NCBI GenBank assembly: GCA_949361645.1 | Contig: OX442415.1 | Span: 30,685,192 to 30,749,191 of the forward strand | Reading direction: 5' to 3' | Length of the DNA: 64,000 bases | From: Spongilla lacustris | Taxonomy: Eukaryota; Porifera; Demospongiae; Spongillida; Spongillidae | Shown here: positions 1 through 10,417 of the stretch, piece after piece | How the letters are laid out: each line of letters opens with the position of its first letter | Position numbering within the stretch: position 1 is the first letter of the stretch | Notes under the pieces: generated by a model | What the model was told of the DNA's origin: nothing | The model's database searches: none | The model's input: the letters and a program-made list of their open reading frames with translations, nothing else | Translations under genes and position numbers: made by a program

Positions 1-211
1 TATATTTAAAATTTAAAAATAAAAAATAAAAATCCTTTGTGTGTTATTGCTATAAGTGTATGGAATTATTAAAAATAAAAATAATAATAATAAGATTATA
101 TAAATACTGGTGTAATGTATGCTAAACACCGGGATACTCTATTTAAACTTCATAATTTTATTAATAATATGATTACATCACTGAAAACAAGCACATAACA
201 TTACCTACCAC

Positions 212-640
212 CTAGACTAAATAATATATCAGTAGCCTGTGTCTGAGATGGTCCTTAGCCCTCACATTTGCCCTAACAAGGGTCATGCTCAACCTCTGAT
301 ATAGGGCTGTGATGGCTGCAGGCTTTGGGCAGTTCTGACGTGTGGCCAAGCGAGAGGCTAGCTGCGATATTGCCCACTTTGCTTCAGAGCCCCAACACCC
401 ATAGGTCTCCACAGCTATTGGGATGCATACCCAACCCAGTTCTGTACATTTGGAATTGTTGGCTTTATGCTTCCTCTCCTCTGCTGCAAAGGCTGCAGAC
501 CCTGCTGTCACAATCGCTTCTGATAAATCACTTGAAGTCAGCGGTGATGTGACAGTAAAGTCAAATGCAGCAGGCTTTCTCATCATCCAGTTAGCTGCCA
601 GGTCATCAGCTGGACGTGTGTGGCGCTCATCAGATGCATC
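212..640 (-). pseudogene. Retroelement polyprotein C-terminal fragment (copy 1)
   Basis: Remnant of the C-terminal region of a reverse-transcriptase-type polyprotein. The minus strand carries, in order, a stretch beginning RPADDLAANW, then KPAAFDFTVTSPL, then CTELGWVCIPIAVETYGCWG and an alanine/leucine-rich tail. The same order recurs in two neighbouring fragments (833-1235 and 1575-1922), so it is a repeated coding family. The PAD...FD-x-T/K-V spacing resembles a PD-(D/E)XK endonuclease core, but in this copy the lysine position is threonine. An AT-rich, TAA-containing tract lies 3' of it (positions 60-100), as is usual behind non-LTR elements. No RT palm motif is present, so this is a 5'-truncated fragment. 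An open frame continues to 733, but I see no homology there. Family membership is recognised from memory of sponge/cnidarian sequences, not from a search. Confidence 0.65.
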
Positions 641-832
641 CACCTGAGCACTTATGCAGGCTCTCCTACATGAAACAACACTCCACAAAAACATCACGAA
701 GTTTATTGTGGCAGGAAACCACATTGCCCCCATGCTTGCATATCATTATGATAGAACAATACAATACAACAATAAGGTACTCAGATATTAATATCACTAA
801 CATTACACCAGTCATAACCATTAATAATGAAG

Positions 833-1235
833 GACATCGTACGCACCCTCAGGCTGCTGACGTTTTGGAACCCATGTTAACCCTGGTGCTCTTGATCTCA
901 CCATCACATCTCCTCTAAACTCAACAGTTCTGTCAGAAGCGAGTGGGATGGCAGGATCAGCTGCACAGGCTGCTGAAAGGCGCAATCACAGCCAAGCTAG
1001 TGACAATAAATGCCAAGAACTTGGATGGGCATGCATCCCATTGGCAATTGAGACGCACGGATGCTGGGGAGCAGAGGCTAGACGATGTTTGTCTTGAATA
1101 GCAAATTGCCTTGCAGTGAGAATGGGCTGGTCTCTTTCCAAAGCTACCACCAGTTTGTATGCATGGTAGGTTCAGTCTGGCTCTCTTCAGGGCTAACACC
1201 AGAGCTATCCTGTCCATGACTGTATATTCGAGCAT
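833..1235 (+). pseudogene. Retroelement polyprotein C-terminal fragment (copy 2, frameshifted)
   Basis: A second copy of the family at 212-640, on the opposite strand and broken by frameshifts and stops. Starting near 836 the plus strand reads PQAADVLEPM. It shifts frame near 880 and continues as PGALDLTITSPLNSTVLSEA, then a segment containing CQELGWACIPLAIETHGCWG, followed by a stop near 1097 and a degraded tail (SKATTSLYA). The 5' ends of copies 1 and 2 face each other across about 190 bases. No single open frame covers it, so an ORF caller misses it. Non-functional. Confidence 0.6.
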
Positions 1236-1574
1236 CAGTAGTTAGATTATTTGCATATTTATGTATGGCATATAATAATTGGTGTATGTATGATTGTGTA
1301 TATAATAACATTGTTATTAAAAAAAACAATACTAATATTATAACCTACTCACAACTATTTATTAAAACACTACGACTAAAAGTCACAAGATGTGGTTGGT
1401 GGAACACATCTGGCCAAAATTGCCCCGGCATTCGGCCTCATGAGACTGTAAATAGTTGATGTAACCTTGATAAGAGGTCGACATAGCTGGGTGGGCATCT
1501 TTTTTGACACACTACCCCATCCCCCAAACACTTCCAGAACCAAAGGGGTGCATGACCATCATGTCTCATCGTTT

Positions 1575-1922
1575 CTAGAGTGCTTGGCCCATCTCATCTG
1601 CATGACCACAGGTTTGAGCCGCTTCTTGTAAAAATTGCAAACTTAGCGGATTGATTACCTTTATGTCAAATGCAGCAGGGCAGGAGAGGGACCAGTTTGG
1701 CACTAGAATGTCTGCTGGTCTAGATTGTTCCTTAGGAAGAATGCCACTTCCTTTCTCAATTTGTGGGGAAAGGCATGCCTTGTTGTAGAAGTCGGCAATG
1801 CAGTCCCTGAGCAGGTTGTGTCTAGTTATCATATCATCTCCAGAACGGCAAGTAAGCATGTAATGTCCCCAAGCATCCATGTTGTGATGACAAAGTGGAC
1901 ATGGAGTGCCATCAGGTGTCAA
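1575..1922 (-). pseudogene. Retroelement C-terminal fragment with zinc-knuckle-like and PD-(D/E)XK-like motifs (copy 3)
   Basis: A 115-codon minus-strand frame. It starts with a C-x2-C...H...C pattern (CPLCHHNMDAWGHYMLTC), followed by GDDMITRHNLLRDCIADFYN and then RPADILVPNWSLSCPAAFDI with K in the next position (residues about 70-90). The Cys/His cluster followed by RHN-LRD is typical of the region after the RT domain in several retroelement families. E...PAD...FDIK fits a PD-(D/E)XK nuclease core with all acidic/lysine positions kept, unlike copy 1. It is truncated at its C-terminus relative to copies 1 and 2 (no ELGW-C-I-P segment). It is convergent with copy 2. Confidence 0.6.
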
Positions 1923-2276
1923 AGGAAGGCCAAGCCACCATTTTTTATTTTTTTTTAAAGTTATTATAAGATATTGGTGATACTTAATCGATTAAGGTAC
2001 AAGAGAATGAACACAGCTAGATAAATGAAGACTGTAACTATACCTTACCACACCCACACATACTGCAAACTTAAGCAACTGACAAAAGTCTAAGACAAAA
2101 TTTCAGCCCTCGTTCACTGAATGCTGAAACCTAGCACGAGATAGCAAGGCTCTGGCATTGCAGCGAACTAAGGTGAGGTTCATACTGGCAGAACCAGACT
2201 TGAATTTTTATTGCAGATATTTGCAGCGGCAAAGGCAGGAGGGACACGCCTCCACACAGCAAGGGAGGAGGGAAGT

Positions 2277-2295
2277 GGGGGGGGGGGGGGGGGGG
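2277..2295 (+). repeat. poly(G) run, 19 bases
   Basis: Uninterrupted G19, one of at least twelve long G/C homopolymers in the window. Length in the assembly is probably approximate. Confidence 0.9.
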
Positions 2296-3050
2296 CATCA
2301 GTACTGGATTTGGAGGGAGGGGGGAGGGAAGCGGGGCAGCTGCAGAGGGCCAACCCCTCTTTGAGGGGCCCCACCGAGCTCATAATGATTTCATGTTTTA
2401 TGGTTTTAGTTTTTTTTTTTTTTAATAACGCATGGAGCCGGCGCGGCAGAGAATCGTAGTGCGCGCGAAGTGGAGCATGAAACGAAAAGCAGAAAGAACA
2501 CCTTGATGAATGGAATACGTTACAAAGCAAGCTGCCAAGGCTTCGTCGCCAACTCGGAATGCTACCCAATTTGGACTATCGCAAGGGGGACCCCCTCCCC
2601 CCGCTCGCATTTGGACTGGGGGCCCACCAAGGCTAGTTGCCCTGGGCCCACGACAGTCAGCCTCGCAAACTAAATGCTTATTGAATATCGATCGTTGTGC
2701 CACTATACATGTATGTCAGCCCAACTGTGTGACAAATTTTTCACCTTTGTTACATGCCGCTACCTCGGGTATCTTCGCAGTACAAGTAAATCCAAACTTG
2801 GTTAACGTTAGTAACGTACGTGCACCCTGCTTGGATGTACTGTGTCGGATCCAAACTTTAAAAAAATGTGATTGAATGGAACGGCTATACGCTAATTGCG
2901 ATTAATAGTATTCACTATGTATTTAAATTCAAGAAACGTTCGAAGAGTGCTAAATACATGTACATGTCCACATTAACACATATAGGGGTAGATGATATGC
3001 TAGTGGGGACAACTCAACACTGACATAGGCGGCCGAAGGTAAATAAATCT

Positions 3051-3069
3051 GGGGGGGGGGGGGGGGGGG
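3051..3069 (+). repeat. poly(G) run, 19 bases
   Basis: Uninterrupted G19. A second, shorter G-rich patch follows at 3089-3099. Confidence 0.9.
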
Positions 3070-3368
3070 CGGAAAAGTACAATTGGGGAAGGGGGGGGAG
3101 TGGACCCCTGCACCCCCTGTTCGTATTAGGTCCCGCCCACATTCACTACTGGATGGCTCTTTTACTATGGCGTTTCCATCCGGCACTCTCGTCTAGCGGC
3201 CGGGGCACCACCCTCTCGCCAGCAAGGGGGTGTGGGGGAGCGCTGTAAGCTCCCCCATCGGGGTCTGGGGGTCCGCCCCAGAAGCTTTCACACTTTACGC
3301 TTCAAATCCCGCTAAAAATTAGTCGGCTGCCGTGCGAATATATGCCGGTACATGCATGTAACGTAGAG

Positions 3369-3612
3369 TACCACGATATATCCCCCCCTCCTCCCCCACC
3401 GAAAAAAATGGCCCGTATTTAAACGAGCGTATCTTCGTACTCGTTAACGCTTCCATGTACCTGTTTAAACATTTCAGGAAAGAACTCGTACTCCAACAGG
3501 ATTAGATTTTAAAGAATAGCACGCGGCTGCTTTCACAATTACGTCGATACGCTCGTTTAAACACGGGCCATTTTTTTCGGTGGGGGTGGAGAGGGGGGGA
3601 TATATCGCGGTA
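3369..3612. mobile_element. Foldback/MITE-like element, ~244 bp, ~62-bp terminal inverted repeats
   Basis: The left arm (3369-3433) and right arm (3546-3612) are reverse complements over about 62 bases with few mismatches. The shared core includes the homopolymer-rich segment around CCGAAAAAAATGGCCCG and CGCTCGTTTAAA. The arms are joined by about 112 bases of non-coding sequence. Size, long TIRs and lack of coding capacity fit a non-autonomous DNA transposon or foldback element. A TATA dinucleotide pattern flanks both ends, but I could not define a target-site duplication. Confidence 0.7.
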
Positions 3613-3881
3613 TATATTCAATATAAATATAATTTCTCACGAATGTATTTTTAAAAGAATACGCGCAAGCAATAGCGGCATACAAGAAAGTTCATTGCGA
3701 CAACGAAGCCCGATGTAGCGAAGCGGTTTATGATCGCTTCAATGTCAACAGGTTGAATATGCGCGCGTACATTTACTTATGCATGTATTATTGCATATTA
3801 CATTTACGTCAATTACACTGACGAGATTTTATGCCGACCCTACAGTGTACATGTATAATGCATGAAAGAAATTGCCGCCCG

Positions 3882-3916
<35 letters not shown>
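3882..3916 (+). repeat. poly(C) run, 35 bases, followed by (CA)n
   Basis: C35 followed directly by seven CA units (3917-3930). Longest homopolymer in the window. Confidence 0.9.
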
Positions 3917-3948
3917 ACACACACACACAAGAGATATGCTATATTGAA

Positions 3949-3976
3949 GCGCGTGCGTTACTTATAACGCACGCGC
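3949..3976. repeat. Perfect 12-bp hairpin, 4-base loop
   Basis: GCGCGTGCGTTA (3949-3960) and its exact reverse complement (3965-3976) are separated by CTTA. It could extrude as a cruciform or be a terminator-like RNA hairpin. No T-run follows and the function is unknown. Confidence 0.75.
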
Positions 3977-4069
3977 ATTTATATACCATTAATTAGAATA
4001 TAACTCGCGGAAGTCATGCATGCTCGCAGAATTTAATGTAATAAAACAACTGTACTACCAAAAATCTGT

Positions 4070-4112
4070 GGGGGGGGGGGGGCTGAATGATACTTCCGCC
4101 CCCTATGACAAA

Positions 4113-4144
<32 letters not shown>

Positions 4145-4145
4145 G
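4070..4145 (+). repeat. Two poly(G) runs flanking a (GT)n patch
   Basis: G13 at 4070-4082 and G18 at 4128-4145, with GT repeats just before the second. They lie about 280 bases upstream of the nuclear receptor start codon. Confidence 0.85.
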
Positions 4146-4373
4146 CAAAAGCCCCCTTGCCCCTCCATCTCCGCCGCCTATGCACTGAGCGAAATATGAT
4201 GGCGCAAACCTGCATACGTAGCTGGCTTACGCGGTTACGCCGCTGCCTGTGCACCAAAAAGTGCGCACTAAATCTGGGGGTGTGATCGAAAATAGCCTAG
4301 TATTCCGGGACATTTTGCGCAATTAGCCGATATTATGGTGGAATTTTTTTTTGGACACGACTATTACAACCTA

Positions 4374-4383
4374 TTATATAATA
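4374..4383 (+). promoter_or_regulatory. Candidate TATA box of the nuclear receptor gene
   Basis: TTATATAATA lies 37 bases upstream of the chosen start codon, which would leave a very short 5' UTR. Positional evidence only; transcript data are needed to accept it. Confidence 0.25.
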
Positions 4384-4419
4384 ATGTTCTTTTTACATAT
4401 ATATCAGTAAAAACCTGAG

Positions 4420-5883
4420 ATGTGTTACACTGTTCTTTCCATACTCAACGAAAGTAAGGGTGCCACAAGCCCAATTACGGGCAGTCCTTCGCCGGGCGAT
4501 ACAAGCGATTACTTTAGTTATGGCAGCCCCATCCGAAGGTCGGGCAACTCCCAACTAATCCCTAACTACAGCGGAGGGCTATTTTACGACGACCTACCCC
4601 TACCGGACTTCGAGTTAGTAATTCCGGGTGGATTAGAAAACGTTTTCGACCAATCATCGTTAGATAGTGGCTTTACCGACTTCTTGGAACCAGATCTACT
4701 TTACGTGTAATAACAGCCTATGGTATCCCGTGCCCAAGAGTATTGAACCATGTGACCAGGCAAACCTCCGGCTGGTTACCACGGGCAACCCCTCGGCTCT
4801 GTGTAAGGTGTGCGGCGACAAGGCTTCTGGTAACCACTTCGGGGTGTTGAGCTGCGAGGCGTGCAAGAGCTTTTTCCGAAGAAGCATTCGAACTGACGCG
4901 CGCTACTCCTGCCGGGCCGGTAGGTGCTGCGTGATCGACAAGCAGTCGAGGAACAGATGCCAGTACTGCAGGCTGATAAAGTGTATCACCGCTGGAATGA
5001 AGAAAGAAAGTACGTTGTAATATAGCCATTGCGCTGTTAGACCCGCGGGTCATTCTTGGTTTCTCTCTCTCCAGCTGTGCAAGACGACATCTGGTACCAA
5101 GTCCAAGTCTGCAAAGATGGATGAGGTGGAGTCCACCCGAGATGTCCCCTCAGTTGAGCACAGCAGTATCCCCAACACACCCTCCTCGGCAGCAGGGAAC
5201 TTCAAAGTGTCTGACATATTTGGCAGTGACAACCTGTTGGATGGGCATAACAGCAAGGACACGCCCACCCAGGCTGTCCAACTTGATGCCTTCCTGGGAG
5301 CCATCCCCGCCTTTGCCCACCTCAACTTTGAGGACCAAGTCAGGCTTCTCAAGGCTAGCTGGTGTGATCTGTACATACTGCACCTTGCTGTACACAATGG
5401 GGCCAATCCTGACACCCTGGTCCTTGGGGGAGGGCTTACCTGCAAACGTGAGCAGATTGGAGACCCTGTGATCCATCAATCATTGGAGAGAGTCACCAGT
5501 GAGATATCCTCGTGGTTTGAATCCCTGAGCACTGAACCAGTTGAGATAAACTGCCTGAAGGGAATCCTTCTTTTCAACCCAGGTAGGTTGTTGTTGACAC
5601 TGTTACCACTGTCATGTTAATACCATCTTATTTCACAGCAGGTTCACACCTCAGCTGTGAAGCTAAGAAAGAAGTTGAGATGTACCAGGAACTAATACTG
5701 GCATATGTGGAGAACCACTCCAAATTCACACATTCCACCATTTCTCAGAGGTTTTCTAAGCTCCTTCTAAGACTAGGTTCTATCCGATCCATCAGCAAGG
5801 AGATGATGCAATACCTGGAGGTTCAGCAAACCCTTGGCCACACCCACATGGACAAACTGCTTTTAGAGCTGTTTGATCACTAA
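4420..5883 (+). CDS. Nuclear receptor (RXR/HNF4-like, NR2-type), four exons
   Basis: Ligand-type zinc-finger transcription factor acting in the nucleus. Predicted exons: 4420-4704, 4760-5009, 5075-5582 and 5639-5883, with GT-AG introns of 55, 65 and 56 bp (about 430 codons, normal for the family). Exon 1 is an acidic, Ser/Pro-rich A/B region. Exon 2 holds the C4-C4 DNA-binding domain: [20 protein letters not shown] with P-box C-E-A-C-K-S, then CRAGRC and CQYCRLIKC, ending GMKKE. Exon 3 has the ligand-domain signature [17 protein letters not shown]. Exon 4 ends with the AF-2 helix MDKLLLELF before the stop at 5881-5883. Oddities: the exon 2/3 junction gives the expected GMKKE-T-VQDD, but the frame must shift by one base between about 5085 and 5117 to reach the ligand domain. 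The last acceptor is a tandem CAG-CAG, which allows one optional residue. The start is the first ATG in the exon 1 frame; an upstream exon is not excluded. Class is secure, subfamily placement is inference. Confidence 0.9.
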
Positions 5884-5993
5884 CTATCAATGCTAGGCCA
5901 CTTTACTGTGTTAAAATGTTTTGCTAGGTGTGAACACATCTATTTGCCCAATTTTGATACCTGTACCTGTAACCTTAATGACTGCTGAAAACT

Positions 5994-5999
5994 ATTAAA
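5994..5999 (+). terminator. Candidate polyadenylation signal of the nuclear receptor gene
   Basis: ATTAAA, 111 bases after the stop codon, the commonest variant of AATAAA. No other signal is seen closer. Confidence 0.4.
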
Positions 6000-6297
6000 A
6001 GCCATGTCAATCCTCAAATATACATGTAGACCACCCAAATGATGAAGGTGGCATACATGCAATCTAAAGCCACAATTAATGCAGTGAACAGCAGGTCTTG
6101 TTTGAATACCCTACATTATTTACAGGGGTCGAAGTACAAGTATTTAATGTTAACAGCATTCTATTTAATGGCCCAATGAGTCCAATACATGTCGCCAGAT
6201 GATTACAACCCCAATGGACCCTCGCGTGGAGGAGTCATCCACTACATGAAATTTCTACCCATTAATGAACTGCTGTGAGCAGTATAAGTTGCTTAGC

Positions 6298-6299
<2 letters not shown>

Positions 6300-6332
<33 letters not shown>
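6300..6332 (+). repeat. poly(G) run, 33 bases
   Basis: G33 followed by GC-rich sequence with a short CGCCCCCGGGCG-like palindromic patch. It lies in intergenic DNA downstream of the nuclear receptor gene. Confidence 0.9.
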
Positions 6333-6334
<2 letters not shown>

Positions 6335-7615
6335 AGGGGCAATCGCCCCCGGGCGCCGACCTAAGGAGGGCGCCAAAATGTCTCCATGTTTGGTATAAAT
6401 AGCATTGCAATGCGTACCGGATAATAAGCCGAGGAAAGGCTTATATCAATGCTCTTACGTTTATGGATTGTATTCTACAAAGAAATAGCAAGTCCGTGAT
6501 GAAATAGTGGTATAATTGGAGCTGAATTTTCGAACAGGGCGGCTGGGTCTGCGCATGCGCATTGACCCTTGCAGGTGCATACGACGGCCCGGTATAGGTC
6601 GCACACTAAGACAGTTGCGCCGCGCACTAGTTGAAGTTTGCACCGTGCACTAGTTGAGGTTTGCACCCAGTACTAATAATTGTGATGGAGCATTGCGAGA
6701 AATTTCGGACGCTCATTAGCAATTCCTGGCCAATTTTGCAAACGTCCGTCACATTTCCCGCGCACGCGTCCATAGGAATGTATGGGATAAAGTTAATTTT
6801 TGAATGCCATATAACAGAGAAAGCTGGTAGTAAAGGTTTACAGGACTCAAATGATGGATAGCATAAAAACTCTACTGGGTTGGTGTAATTTTAAGCCTCT
6901 TCTGCTGGGTTCCTCAGAAGAATTAGTACATTCCCATAGAGATGTATGGAAAATGGCTATTTTAATAATGATTTTTCATCACTATTCTTCATTTTGCTCT
7001 GAACTGAAGATAGGAAGGTTAGTTATACAGATTTCAGAAGATACTAAAATGATCCAGGCAACATTCTAGCAAGTTAATATGCCCATAGGCTTCTTTCCCT
7101 GGGTTCCTGGGGCACTTTTGGTCATCAGGGTACATGTTTGGTTGTAAAATAATTAAAAACCGCCCGCGGATGACAATAAAACTATGGCGTTCAGTTCTGG
7201 CCCAGTTGGAAGTAACAAACTCCACTGCGCGCAAATTTGGTATGTTCTTTGTTTGGGTTTTTGTTGGCTTGGGATACTAATATAGAGCTTCTAAAGTTCT
7301 AGCTAGGCCGTTTCAAGCCTGGTTTCAAGATCATGGTCTGTCAAACGCAGAGTGGTCTATGTCTATCCGATGCACATTAAACGTTACTACCGTACGTGTC
7401 TATTTCAGGAAAACCAAGGCATCACAGACACTTATGGCTAAGTAAGGCCCTATAACTTTCTATATTTGACCACGTGATATGGCTCTATGAGTATGACAGC
7501 TGGGAAACGTGCGTTTTCTGTTGCTACTTTTTCAAAAGGGTGCGTGCATATCCACATTTGTAAATGCTATCGTTCTATATAGAATTTGAAGCGGACAAGC
7601 GAAACACTGATACGG
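6333..7615. other. Gene-poor intergenic stretch
   Basis: No supported gene. Short open frames of 60-75 codons on both strands lack motifs. It contains the 22-bp direct repeat listed separately. Confidence 0.5.
6624..6667 (+). repeat. 22-bp direct repeat, two copies
   Basis: Two adjacent copies of a unit beginning GCACTAGTTGA and ending TTTGCACC, differing at two or three positions. Confidence 0.7.
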
Positions 7616-7661
7616 GATAATATTATTGGGCATATAAGGTTATGTGCCCAATAATATTATC
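7616..7661. repeat. Perfect 17-bp inverted repeat with 12-base spacer
   Basis: GATAATATTATTGGGCA (7616-7632) and its exact reverse complement (7645-7661). It could be a relic of a short foldback element or an extruding hairpin. No coding sequence is associated. Confidence 0.8.
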
Positions 7662-7960
7662 ATGTGCGAGGCAATTATTTTACTACGTAACTATTCTTTT
7701 TAGCTCCGGTCCCTCGCCCAGTGGCGGATGTAGTCAGCGCGCGATCTTCTCGCGTACGGATTACTGAGTGGTTTCCTGTATGAGCTGACAACGACCCTCC
7801 AGATGGAACCTCTCTATGGCAACACCTCCTCATTTTCCGTGGTCCATGCACCACTAACTGGCTGTAACTGCCTTCATATCCAGGTGTGTGGATTTCCCTA
7901 TAGTACCTCATAAAGCACATGAACATGTGATTCCATATAGGTATCATGTGATACATATAT

Positions 7961-7962
<2 letters not shown>

Positions 7963-8038
<76 letters not shown>
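7963..8038 (+). repeat. (AC)38 microsatellite
   Basis: 76 bases of uninterrupted AC. It explains the poly-(Cys-Val) open frames on the minus strand here. Confidence 0.97.
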
Positions 8039-8040
<2 letters not shown>

Positions 8041-9137
8041 AGCATGTGATCTCTCTGTTAATCCAGTACAGCCTGCTGCTATGCAATGCTCTGGGTGGAG
8101 GGAGGTAGCCAGCTTGTGAGATAGCCTTGTGGAGGTAGAAGAGAGAGCCTTGTGAAGGTGCATGCATGGATGGGAGATATCCTTGTGGAACAAGAGTAAG
8201 CTTTGGTTGGGACAGTTTTAAGGGAAAGATAACACAAGCCCTCTCCCTAGAGATAAGGAATTTGATAGCGCATCCCAGATGCAGCCACTGGGATATATGA
8301 ATCAAATTAAGTGAAGATGTCTATAAAACTGAGAAAGAAATACGTGTTACAGTAGGACCAATTTAAAGTGGCTACAATTGTCCACCTTTACCTTAGAACT
8401 GAGGCTGAGGGTTTGGTTGTACACACAGGACAGTTACCAGTTGTCTGCCAGGAAAGGAGGCTTACCTACGTGACCACCTGGTATGGACCTGGGAGGATTG
8501 GACTCAAAATTTTGCATCTCATGGACTGTGCCAGCCACCCTTCCAACAGGCACCTGGTGAAAGCACTTCAGCACCCAACTCAAATGGAAGGCTTTGTGTG
8601 GTCCAGCTATATGTACATGGCTCTGCAGATGTATGTAATACATGTAGGTGATCATGTAACAGTTATGGTGTAATTTTTTGGTTATCTATTGGTTGTGTTT
8701 GTGTGTGATAATTGTGGAAGGTTCAAGAAGGGCTGGTATTAACAGAATGTACATTGTAGCTGATGCAACATCTTTGTGGTTACCTATTTAATTAGGGTGG
8801 TGGCATGTGGTGATTTGTGTAAACGTTTCACATGCATGGTAGTATACATACATGTAGTTCTACCTAGCTGTGCCTTCATGCCATCGATCTGTTCATTGAT
8901 GACATATCAGAGCATCATCATGGCATCCTTTTCTGTGCCATTGCTTAGTATTTGTAGGGGCAAATTACACAGATAGGTGCATGTATGTGATCTACTTATA
9001 AGTTATAACCACTCTCCGAGTACGTTTACGGCTGTTCATCCTTGTCGTATACCTTGGCCGACATTCCGGCGGAGTTGGAAAGAAATACTACAGGACAGAC
9101 TTCACCTCATATACGTAGCAGAGCATCTGCGTATATT
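8039..9137. other. Gene-poor stretch with weak open frames
   Basis: A 101-codon plus-strand frame at 8368-8673 is the longest. It has no recognisable domain, no clear splice context and average composition, so it is not called as a gene. Confidence 0.4.
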
Positions 9138-9727
9138 GGGTCTGGAAACGAGACTGCTATGGAAATGAGCGCGAGCGACCTTGGCTATAGCCGGCCATTG
9201 ATCGACGATATACATTTACATAACAGGACACAGTGGAAAGTCCAGCTGGGAATATCAGCCGCACATGCATATGTGAATTCTAGTGGAAGGCAATGTCCTA
9301 AATTAATACACCTCCACGTGAACTTCTAGTATGTTGTCAAAAACAAGCCAGTCGCTAAACGAGCGGGGTACTCTCGACTCTCGTAGTGACACCTATTATG
9401 TGGTAGCTACTCCACATCAGCCGTTCTATCAGCTCGACCTTCGCGTTTTGGGGGTCATGTATAATATAGTAATACTAAGTCTTACTTCCAGCATGCGTCC
9501 CTCGTTCACAGTCCAATTGAAGTTCGATGTTGTACATGTACGTCTGGCTAGCAAGACTAGCGTATACCAAGAATTATTGATAGCGATCGAGTGTAGTGCT
9601 ATTATATCCACAATACTAACAAATATAGGCTTGATACCCAACCCTCCGCCAAAAGGCTAGCCATGCCTAAGTCTCGTTCCCAGACCCTATTGATTCTCAA
9701 TAAATATGGTCTGGGAACGAGACTAAG
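9138..9727. mobile_element. MITE-like element with GGTCTGG-AACGAGAC ends, plus abutting inverted partner
   Basis: GGTCTGGAAACGAGACT near 9140 and the reverse complement of GGTCTGGGAACGAGACT at about 9670-9686 bound a ~549-bp segment as 16-17-bp terminal inverted repeats. At 9708-9727 the same end motif recurs in inverted orientation, making a 20-bp palindrome (9667-9686 / 9708-9727, one mismatch) around a 21-base AT-rich loop. This suggests two elements end to end or a foldback derivative. A 109-codon frame inside (9331-9660) shows no transposase motif, so the element is probably non-autonomous. Confidence 0.55.
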
Positions 9728-10208
9728 CTATGCACAAATGTCAAAATGGTTAAATAACATATCACGTGACCTCCAGAATGCATCCAGAGGAGGGGCACGA
9801 GTAAAACTAAGTTGCGCATGCGTATGCTTAGATCACTAAAATCGACGATAGCATTAGTTCAGAAGGATTTTATGTAACAGCGATTGCTATTCCTAACTTT
9901 CCTGCCATGCAGACATACAATTAACGTATTAAAGACAATAATAATAATAAATTTTAATAAATTAATTAGCTGTTTTAATAACGTGATAAATCTCTAAAGT
10001 ACCTAACCTAGTGAGTTTAATGGTGCAATCAGATTTTTAAAATCACAATTGTAAGCCGAGTTATGCATTGATGTCCACAATTTCTTGACATGAGTCGTTG
10101 GCAGCCGCCAGCCCACAGCATTTACAACAACCCAGTCTATTCTGCGACACGTCCATTTGGCGAGGGTGGAATGACGCTGACTTCCTCTCCTGTATCAACT
10201 AGAAAACG

Positions 10209-10288
10209 ATGGCAAGGGCCCAAGGCTTGCAGCAGCTCTTACGCCTCCGATGGATAGTGCTACTTGGAGCTTCTTGTTGTGTACACAG
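10209..10288 (+). CDS. Possible first exon encoding a signal peptide (weak)
   Basis: ATG in good context (AAAACGATGGCA) opens MARAQGLQQLLRLRWIVLLG followed by ASCCVH. A basic N-terminus, a hydrophobic core and small residues suggest a secretory signal. A CAG-GT step at about 10288 could be a donor, but it is a poor one (GTCTCG), and the downstream sequence is taken up by nested transposon-like inverted repeats. If real, the rest of the gene has been displaced or lies in the assembly gap. It could equally be chance. Confidence 0.2.
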
Positions 10289-10417
10289 GTCTCGTCTAAA
10301 TAGTTGCATAGATGTTAGAGTAGAAGGATTGGAAACGGAATCAATTAACAGTGCTTCACGCGCCGACTCCTCGATGCACCTCGTACTCAGACCGCTTCAC
10401 TCATCGTTAAGTTACGG

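Larger units (their letters stand above)
1959..3368. other. Gene-poor stretch
   Basis: No open frame here is convincing. It contains an oligo(T) run at 2410-2423, two 19-base poly(G) runs and GC-rich low-complexity sequence around 3200-3290. Short frames on both strands (e.g. 2510-2875 plus) lack any recognisable motif. Confidence 0.5.

Noticed and set aside
4667..5620. Treating the nuclear receptor open segments as separate genes
   Set aside because: Consensus GT-AG borders and the canonical order of DNA-binding and ligand domains show they are exons of one gene.
7675..8305. 172- and 135-codon minus-strand frames with poly-Cys-Val
   Set aside because: They run through the (AC)38 microsatellite. 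The flanks differ between frames and show no motif.
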